NCBI RefSeq assembly: GCF_044904605.1
Contig: NZ_JADIKI010000023.1
Span: forward strand, 558,001 to 622,000
Length of the DNA stretch: 64,000 nucleotides
Direction: 5' to 3'
Origin: Dyella_B humi
GTDB taxonomy: Bacteria > Pseudomonadota > Gammaproteobacteria > Xanthomonadales > Rhodanobacteraceae
The translations under genes were made by a program, and so were the position numbers. Below, in pieces: positions 58,906 to 64,000 of the stretch. The notes under the pieces were generated by a model. It did not search any database. It was not told the DNA's origin and saw only the letters and a list, made by a program, of their open reading frames with translations. Each line of letters begins with the position of its first letter. Positions within the stretch are counted from its first letter, which is position 1.

Positions 58906-59595
58906 CTAACCGAGCGCCCACTCCGCCGCCTTGCGCGCATGAATGGCCGTGGTATCGAACAATGTCACCGACGCATCTTTCGCGCCGACCAGCATGCTTA
59001 TTTCGGTGCACCCCAGAATGATCGCTTCGGCGCCTCGCGCAACGAGGTCCGCCATGATGCGGCGGTAGGCCTCGCGCGAGGCGTCGACGGTCTTGCCCAG
59101 GCACAGCTCTTCGTAGACCACGCGATGCACCAGGTCGCGATCGGCCTGCTCCGGTATCAGCGTCTGCAAACCATGCTGCGCCAGGCGATCGGCGTAGAAC
59201 GGATGCTCCATGGTGAAACGCGTGCCAAGCAGGCCCACCTTGTGAAAGCCGACGGCGCGGATGTCGTCGGCCACGGCATCCACCACGTGCAGCAGCGGAA
59301 TGCTCACCGCCGCCTCAATGGCAGGCGCCACCTTGTGCATGGTGTTGGCGCAAATCACCAACGCATTCGCACCCGCCGCTTCCAACCGGCGCGCGGCATC
59401 GGCGAGTACGCGCCCGGCGGCATCCCAGTCGCCCGCGTGCTGCATTTGGGCGATCTCATCGAAGTCGACGCTGTACAGCACGAGCCTGGCCGAATGCAGA
59501 CCGCCCAGCCGCGTCTTGATGGTCTCGTTGATAAACCGATAGTAGGGAATGGTGGATTCCCAGCTCATGCCGCCGATCAGTCCAAGGGTTTTCAT
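58906..59595 (-). CDS. Aspartate/glutamate racemase family protein
   Basis: A cofactor-independent racemase of 229 residues. The start is ATG 59595 (MKTLGLIGGMSWESTIPYYRFIN) with AAGGA eight bases before it. Both catalytic cysteines are present, in ALVICANTMHKV and IILGCTEISMLV. The broad-spectrum YgeA/Asp-racemase type fits. It may make D-amino acids for the wall or degrade them. It is convergent with the NTF2-like gene. Confidence 0.92.
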   Translation of the reverse strand: MKTLGLIGGMSWESTIPYYRFINETIKTRLGGLHSARLVLYSVDFDEIAQMQHAGDWDAAGRVLADAARRLEAAGANALVICANTMHKVAPAIEAAVSIPLLHVVDAVADDIRAVGFHKVGLLGTRFTMEHPFYADRLAQHGLQTLIPEQADRDLVHRVVYEELCLGKTVDASREAYRRIMADLVARGAEAIILGCTEISMLVGAKDASVTLFDTTAIHARKAAEWALG

Positions 59596-59742
59596 TCGTA
59601 CGTCCTTACATCGAACCATGCGTAGCATGCCTGATGGCCAGGGCCATTCACGATAGGCATCGGGCCAATTTAAGGGAATTGAAGTTTTCGCGCGGCACGC
59701 CGATAGCCTGAAAGAAGTTCGCGGCGACCCAAGGAGCCCTGC

Positions 59743-60369
59743 ATGATCAGCACCCAGCCCAATCTCGCTTACCTCAAGACTGCCTGGGCGGCGCATGCCA
59801 GCATCAGTGCCGAGAATTGCCGGCAGAGCTACCAGGAAGCGGGGATTTCGTTCGAGCGTTTCAATCACTCCTGGATTGTGCGCAAGAACGACACCCAGGT
59901 GTCGACCATGCCGCTGCGCTACACCCGCCAGGAATTGCGCATGGGTTTCCTGGGGCGCATCGAGCTGGAGGCGCGCAAGGCTGCTGCGGAGATCGAAGGC
60001 GTGCTGCTGCGAGACCTGGACCTGCCGGAAGAGCACACCCTGATCGTGGAGCTGGAGGAATCCATGCGCCATCTGCGCCGCCGCGGCAACCGCGCACTAG
60101 CGATCTTCATTGTGCCCACCACCGATGCGCCGACGTCCGACCGCATCGGGGTAGAAATCCAGGCGTTTCTGGATGCGCCCCGCGCCTGCCTGTACGCGCA
60201 CCGCATCGATGCCGAAGGCTATACAGGCGCCGACCTGCTGGCCGGATGCTCCAAGCGCGAGCGTCATCCACGCGCCGCCACGTACGCCGAGCTCGGCCAG
60301 TGCATCGCGGCCACGCTCCGTATCGTGCTGGAAAAACGATTCCTCGCGCCTTTCGCACACGTGCAATAA
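59743..60369 (+). CDS. Protein of unknown function, 208 residues
   Basis: A soluble protein with no signal peptide or membrane segment: MISTQPNLAYLKTAWAAHASISAENCRQSYQEAGISFERF. It has strong mixed charge, helices such as LGRIELEARKAAAEIEGVLLRDLDLPEE, and a strand pair RALAIFIVPTT. The start at ATG 59743 follows AAGGAGC. No motif is recognised. The following hybrid kinase gene is 120 bases away and may be unrelated. Confidence 0.75.
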   Translation: MISTQPNLAYLKTAWAAHASISAENCRQSYQEAGISFERFNHSWIVRKNDTQVSTMPLRYTRQELRMGFLGRIELEARKAAAEIEGVLLRDLDLPEEHTLIVELEESMRHLRRRGNRALAIFIVPTTDAPTSDRIGVEIQAFLDAPRACLYAHRIDAEGYTGADLLAGCSKRERHPRAATYAELGQCIAATLRIVLEKRFLAPFAHVQ

Positions 60370-60492
60370 GCGCCTAGTATCGTCATCGAAAACCGCAGCC
60401 CAGTTTGGCTGTTTTTTCACGCTTTCTTTACCGTCACCAGGGGCATCGTTTTCGCCTGAGTAGCGCAGATACTCAAGTCAAGGACGTCCAAC

Positions 60493-62907
60493 GTGCCGAA
60501 AGAAATATACTCTGCGGCAATGGTCAGTGCCGTGCCGACCGGCCATAACCTGCTGAAAAATCTTCCGGTGGCGGTATACACGACCGACGCACAAGGACGC
60601 ATTACTTTTTTCAACCACGCCGCGGTCGAGTTCGCCGGACGCACACCTAGCCTGGACGAAATGTGGTGCGTCACCTGGCGGCAGTTCCTGCCGGACGGCA
60701 CGCCGCTACCGCACGATCAGTGCCCGATGGCGGTCGCCTTACGCGAACGCCGGGCGGTGCGCGGCATGGAAGGGTTGGCCGAACGCCCCGACGGTACGCG
60801 TGTACCCTTCATGCCCTATCCCACACCGCTGTTCGATGACAGCGGCGAACTGATCGGTGGCATCAACGTGCTGATGGATTTGTCCGATCAGAAGCGCTCG
60901 CAGGCCATGTTCGAACAGGCGCAGGAAGTGACTGAGCCACCGACGGGGTCGACCGAGCACCACGCCCAAGTGGTCGACAGTCTCGCCCGCTCCAAGCACG
61001 ATTTCGAACTGCTGGTACGCAGCGTCACCGACTACGCCATCTTCATGCTGGATACCACCGGCCATGTCACCAGTTGGAACAGCGGTGCGGAAAAAATCAC
61101 AGGCTATCGCACCGAGGAAATCATCGGACGCCACTTTTCCTGCTTCTATACGCTGGAAGACCAGGCTGCCGGCATTCCGCAACTCGTGCTGACCACGGCG
61201 CTGCGCGAAGGCCGCTATGAATCGGAAGGCTGGCGCCTGCGCAAGGATGGCACGCGTTTTTGGGCTAACGCAGTGCTCGACCCGGTGTGGGACAACGGCA
61301 CGCTGATCGGTTTCGCCAAGGTCACGCGTGATGCCACTACGCGCCGCAACGCCGAACTTGCGTTGTTCGAAAGCGAGCGCCGTTTCCGAGGCATCGTGAA
61401 CTCGGCGTTAGATGCCTTCGCGCAAATCGATCAGGAAGGCCGCGTTACCGAATGGAACCCGCAGGCACACGAACTGTTCGGCTGGTCGCGCGAGCAAGTA
61501 CTCGGCAAGCCGCTGGCGAACCTGTGCTTTCCGCCCGGCGATGCAAACGCGCCGAACTGGCTAGCTTCCGTATGGCAAAACAACAAGACCAGGCAGACGC
61601 ACCAACTCCAGGCCGTGAATCGCGCCGGGCGGCGCTTCACCGCCGAACTCAATGCCAGCGTGCTGATACTGTCCTCCGGTTCCTTGATGAACATCTTCAT
61701 GCGCGACCTCAGCGAAAAGATCCAGATGGAAATACAGCTGCGCCAATCGCAGAAAATGGAAGCGCTAGGTCAGCTCACCGGCGGTATCGCGCACGACTTC
61801 AACAACATCCTGCAAGCCATCGCCAGCTCGCTGGAAGTGGTGGAACTTATCGGCCACAAGGAGCAGTTCACCAAGGCCGACAAGCACATCCAGAACGCGC
61901 TGAGTAGCGTGCGGCGCGCCGCCGCGCTCACCCATCGCCTGTTGGCATTCGCGCGCCGCCAGGCGCTCGATGCACAAGCGGTGGACGTGGGGGTGCTCAT
62001 TGCCGGCATGAGCGAGCTGCTACGCCATTCCATCGGCGAGCACATCGCACTGCAGCTAGCGTTGCCGGACGATCTGCGGCCCGCGCACTGCGATGCGAAC
62101 CAGCTCGAGAACGCCATTCTCAACCTGGCGATCAATGCGCGCGACGCTATGCCACGCGGTGGCCGCCTGCGCATCGAGGCGGCCAACGTCAACGGCGACG
62201 ATCCCGCTGCCTTCACCGCGCTCGATCCTGACGGCAGCTACGTGAAGATCACCGTGGCCGACAGCGGCGCCGGCATGCCAGCCGACGTGAAAGAGCGCGC
62301 GTTCGACCCTTTCTACACCACCAAGCCGGTCGGCCAGGGCACAGGACTAGGGTTGTCCATGGTGTACGGCTTCACCCGCCAATCCGGCGGTCATTGCGTG
62401 ATCGACAGCGAACTGGGCGAAGGCACGCGCATCACCCTGCTGCTGCCGCGTTACGTGGGTCCGGTGCAGCCCGCGGTGGAGCCGGTAGCCAATGTGGAGC
62501 GCCCCGCCGCGCGCGGCGAGCACATTCTGCTGGTGGAAGATCAGGGCGCAGTACGCGACGCTATCACCGAGGTGCTCGGTAAACTCGGTTACGTGGTGAT
62601 GCAGGCATCCGACGGATTGGAAGGCATATCGATCGCGCTGGCGGGCAAACCGTTCGATCTGATCATCACCGACGTAGGCCTTCCCGGCGTCAATGGGCGC
62701 AGCCTTGCCGAAACCGTGCGCAGCAGGCAACCAAACGTACCGGTACTGCTAATGACCGGCTACGATCCCAGCGCCGCTCATTCGTCCCTTAGCCTGCCCG
62801 CAGGCATGGCGCTGCTGTCCAAGCCGTTCAACGTGGATGCGCTCAGTGAGCAGGTGCGGCGGCTGATCGAATGGCGCCACGCGAGACTGGAAACACGGCA
62901 CTCCTAA
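60493..62907 (+). CDS. Hybrid sensor histidine kinase with three PAS domains
   Basis: A soluble 804-residue kinase starting at GTG 60493. The order is PAS (about 15-130), PAS (about 165-285, with FMLDTTGHVTSWNSGAEKITGYRTEEIIG), PAS (about 295-410), then histidine kinase A with His434 in LTGGIAHDFNNIL. The ATPase domain has NLAINARDAMPRGG, ADSGAGMPADV and GTGLGLSMVYGFTRQSGG. A C-terminal receiver has the phosphorylated Asp727 in FDLIITDVGLPGVNGRSL. There are no membrane segments, so the signal is cytosolic, possibly light or redox through PAS. No separate response regulator is adjacent. Confidence 0.92.
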   Translation: MPKEIYSAAMVSAVPTGHNLLKNLPVAVYTTDAQGRITFFNHAAVEFAGRTPSLDEMWCVTWRQFLPDGTPLPHDQCPMAVALRERRAVRGMEGLAERPDGTRVPFMPYPTPLFDDSGELIGGINVLMDLSDQKRSQAMFEQAQEVTEPPTGSTEHHAQVVDSLARSKHDFELLVRSVTDYAIFMLDTTGHVTSWNSGAEKITGYRTEEIIGRHFSCFYTLEDQAAGIPQLVLTTALREGRYESEGWRLRKDGTRFWANAVLDPVWDNGTLIGFAKVTRDATTRRNAELALFESERRFRGIVNSALDAFAQIDQEGRVTEWNPQAHELFGWSREQVLGKPLANLCFPPGDANAPNWLASVWQNNKTRQTHQLQAVNRAGRRFTAELNASVLILSSGSLMNIFMRDLSEKIQMEIQLRQSQKMEALGQLTGGIAHDFNNILQAIASSLEVVELIGHKEQFTKADKHIQNALSSVRRAAALTHRLLAFARRQALDAQAVDVGVLIAGMSELLRHSIGEHIALQLALPDDLRPAHCDANQLENAILNLAINARDAMPRGGRLRIEAANVNGDDPAAFTALDPDGSYVKITVADSGAGMPADVKERAFDPFYTTKPVGQGTGLGLSMVYGFTRQSGGHCVIDSELGEGTRITLLLPRYVGPVQPAVEPVANVERPAARGEHILLVEDQGAVRDAITEVLGKLGYVVMQASDGLEGISIALAGKPFDLIITDVGLPGVNGRSLAETVRSRQPNVPVLLMTGYDPSAAHSSLSLPAGMALLSKPFNVDALSEQVRRLIEWRHARLETRHS

Positions 62908-63093
62908 ATCACCCACGTCGCGCAAGAGAACGTCGAAAAAGAAATTCAACGACACCGATGAGTGGCGCGTGTGTGCCCGGTCGACGGGGATGGGCTGCGA
63001 AGACGCGTGCAACTTTCTCCGGCGTATGATTCGACGCGCGTCATCGCCCCGAAGCGACTTGTCGAACATCCCCTCTCATCAGGAATGCTGCCG

Positions 63094-63603
63094 ATGAAAT
63101 CGATCTTCCTTGCATCAACGCTTGTTCTGCTGACCGGTGCGTCGTTTGCCGCTGAGCAAACCGCCAATGTGCAGCGCATCAATCCTTCCACGCTGAGCGC
63201 GCCGCATGGCTATACCCACGTGATCACCGTCGACGGCGGACGCACGGTATACATCGCCGGACAGGTGCCGCTCGATCAGCATGGCCAGCTCGTTGGCGTC
63301 GGCGATTTCGCGGCACAAGTGCGGCAGACCTTCGAAAACCTCAAAGCCGCACTGGCAGCCGGCGGCGCGAATTTTTCCGATGTAGTGCAGATGACTACCT
63401 ACGTAACGGACATGTCGCAGGTCGACACGTACCGGAAGATCCGCAACGAATACATGACCGGCCCTTTGCCCACGGCAACCCTGGTGGAAGTGAAAGGCTT
63501 GTTCCGCAAGGACGTGATGCTTGAAATGAGCGCAGTAGCCGTCGTGCCTGCGGCGGCACCGCATCCGTCCGTGAAGCCCGCGGAGCATACGCCCAAGGGT
63601 TGA
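63094..63603 (+). CDS. Exported RidA-family protein
   Basis: A RidA-fold protein of 169 residues with an N-terminal signal peptide (MKSIFLASTLVLLTGASFAA), unlike the usual cytosolic RidA that deaminates reactive enamines. Family motifs are intact: GGRTVYIAGQVPLDQHGQLVGVGDFAAQVRQTFENLKAALAAGG, VVQMTTYVTDM and PTATLVEVKGLFRKDVMLEMSAVAVV. The arginine that normally binds the substrate carboxylate, just before this last strand, is replaced by Lys-Gly-Leu-Phe-Arg with one Arg nearby. ATG 63085 is an alternative start. Confidence 0.87.
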   Translation: MKSIFLASTLVLLTGASFAAEQTANVQRINPSTLSAPHGYTHVITVDGGRTVYIAGQVPLDQHGQLVGVGDFAAQVRQTFENLKAALAAGGANFSDVVQMTTYVTDMSQVDTYRKIRNEYMTGPLPTATLVEVKGLFRKDVMLEMSAVAVVPAAAPHPSVKPAEHTPKG

Positions 63604-63698
63604 TGGCGGCCCATGCAGGCAATCACTAACGCGCGCATGATGGGCAGCGCAGCCGGGCGCCCTGCCCCGCCACCCTTGCCCACAATGAGGAACTTCCC

Positions 63699-64000
63699 AT
63701 GTTGGATTGGCTCGATTACCGCAAGCAACTGCTGGGCCGCATCGGCGAGATCGGCAAACTCAGCCCCGACACCGTCGCCGGCTATCAGACCCTGTCCAAG
63801 GCCGGCCAGAAAACCGGCCACCTGGATGCCAAGACCCGCGAACTGATTGCCTTGGCTGTCGCCGTCACCACCCGCTGCGACGGCTGCATCACCGTGCACA
63901 CCGGTGAAGCGCTGAAGCACGGCGCCACCCATGAGGAGATCGCCGAGGCACTGGGCGTGGCTATTGCCCTTAATGCGGGCGCCGCGCTGGTGTACTCGGC
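63699..64000 (+). CDS. Carboxymuconolactone decarboxylase family protein (3' end cut off)
   Basis: The first 100 residues of an AhpD-like protein. It begins MLDWLDYRKQLLGRIGEIGK with GAGGAA upstream. The redox motif Cys60-x-x-Cys63 with His67 (TRCDGCITVHTGEALKHGAT) matches the alkylhydroperoxidase-type members of the carboxymuconolactone decarboxylase family. It may reduce peroxides with a thiol donor. The gene continues beyond base 64000. Confidence 0.9.
   Translation, partial: MLDWLDYRKQLLGRIGEIGKLSPDTVAGYQTLSKAGQKTGHLDAKTRELIALAVAVTTRCDGCITVHTGEALKHGATHEEIAEALGVAIALNAGAALVYS

Noticed and set aside
58906..60072. Longer upstream start for the racemase (388 residues)
   Set aside because: The first 159 codons overlap the divergent unknown gene and lack character; the ATG at 59595 has a good ribosome site and begins exactly with the racemase fold.
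1..64000. Search for CRISPR arrays, prophage, integrases and IS elements
   Set aside because: No regularly spaced repeats, transposase or phage genes were seen; the only repeats are short palindromes between genes.

Overview
The window is one continuous stretch of GC-rich bacterial chromosome with dense genes, short operons and clear Shine-Dalgarno sites. The gene set suggests a gammaproteobacterium of the Xanthomonadales, most like Rhodanobacteraceae (Dyella, Luteibacter, Rhodanobacter). It includes a PepSY-PhoP-PhoQ operon, an alpha/beta-type pyruvate dehydrogenase E1, a full-length hppD/hmgA tyrosine pathway with kynA nearby, TrpS with a C-terminal extension, coaX-birA, and many short GC-rich palindromes between genes. 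The assignment is inferred from gene content only; there is no rRNA gene here.

Layout. 1-3000: glycolysis on the minus strand (class I aldolase, cut by the window edge, and pyruvate kinase) with a small secreted TonB-like protein between them. 3000-5400: an AT-richer stretch with a two-gene secreted unit, a six-repeat propeller-like protein followed by an almost perfect eukaryotic ubiquitin behind a signal peptide. 5370-10050: S1/P1 nuclease, OsmC, gapA, a 2OG-Fe(II) oxygenase, a truncated haemoglobin and thiol peroxidase. 10150-14900: tyrosine catabolism (FAH, lipoprotein, hmgA, hppD) with a divergent MarR regulator. 14950-21270: POT peptide transporter, kynA, and the pyruvate dehydrogenase operon E1alpha-E1beta-E2. 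21300-28100: a dehalogenase-like hydrolase with a divergent HxlR regulator, a CpxA-CpxR/CpxP envelope-stress locus with a perfect CpxR box, a phosphate transporter and a BON protein. 28150-33900: trpS, arginase, a toxin-antitoxin pair, tRNA-Thr, and birA-coaX-SPOR. 34000-37900: PepSY-phoP-phoQ and dusA. 37900-39500: a gene-poor stretch with two small unknown ORFs, one with an internal stop. 39500-51900: ferredoxin-NADP reductase, DUF456, DUF885 peptidase, haemolysin III-like, secreted unknowns, TonB, a cysteine-dioxygenase-like protein with an FAD partner, and cardiolipin synthase. 51900-64000: nicotinamidase, HAD hydrolase, Kir-type channel, tandem LAB_N proteins, GH89 N-acetylglucosaminidase, Asp/Glu racemase, a hybrid PAS kinase, an exported RidA, and a carboxymuconolactone decarboxylase cut by the window end.

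The genes fit a soil or host-associated aerobe that imports peptides, degrades Tyr, Trp and Arg, and secretes nuclease, glycosidase and peptidase activities. The outstanding feature is the exported ubiquitin at 4948-5262. Its first 73 residues match animal ubiquitin at 70 positions, it keeps all seven lysines and the Ile44 patch, and it stops exactly before the Arg-Gly-Gly tail needed for conjugation. It probably shares a transcript with the propeller protein and lies in locally AT-rich DNA, which points to horizontal acquisition from a eukaryote.
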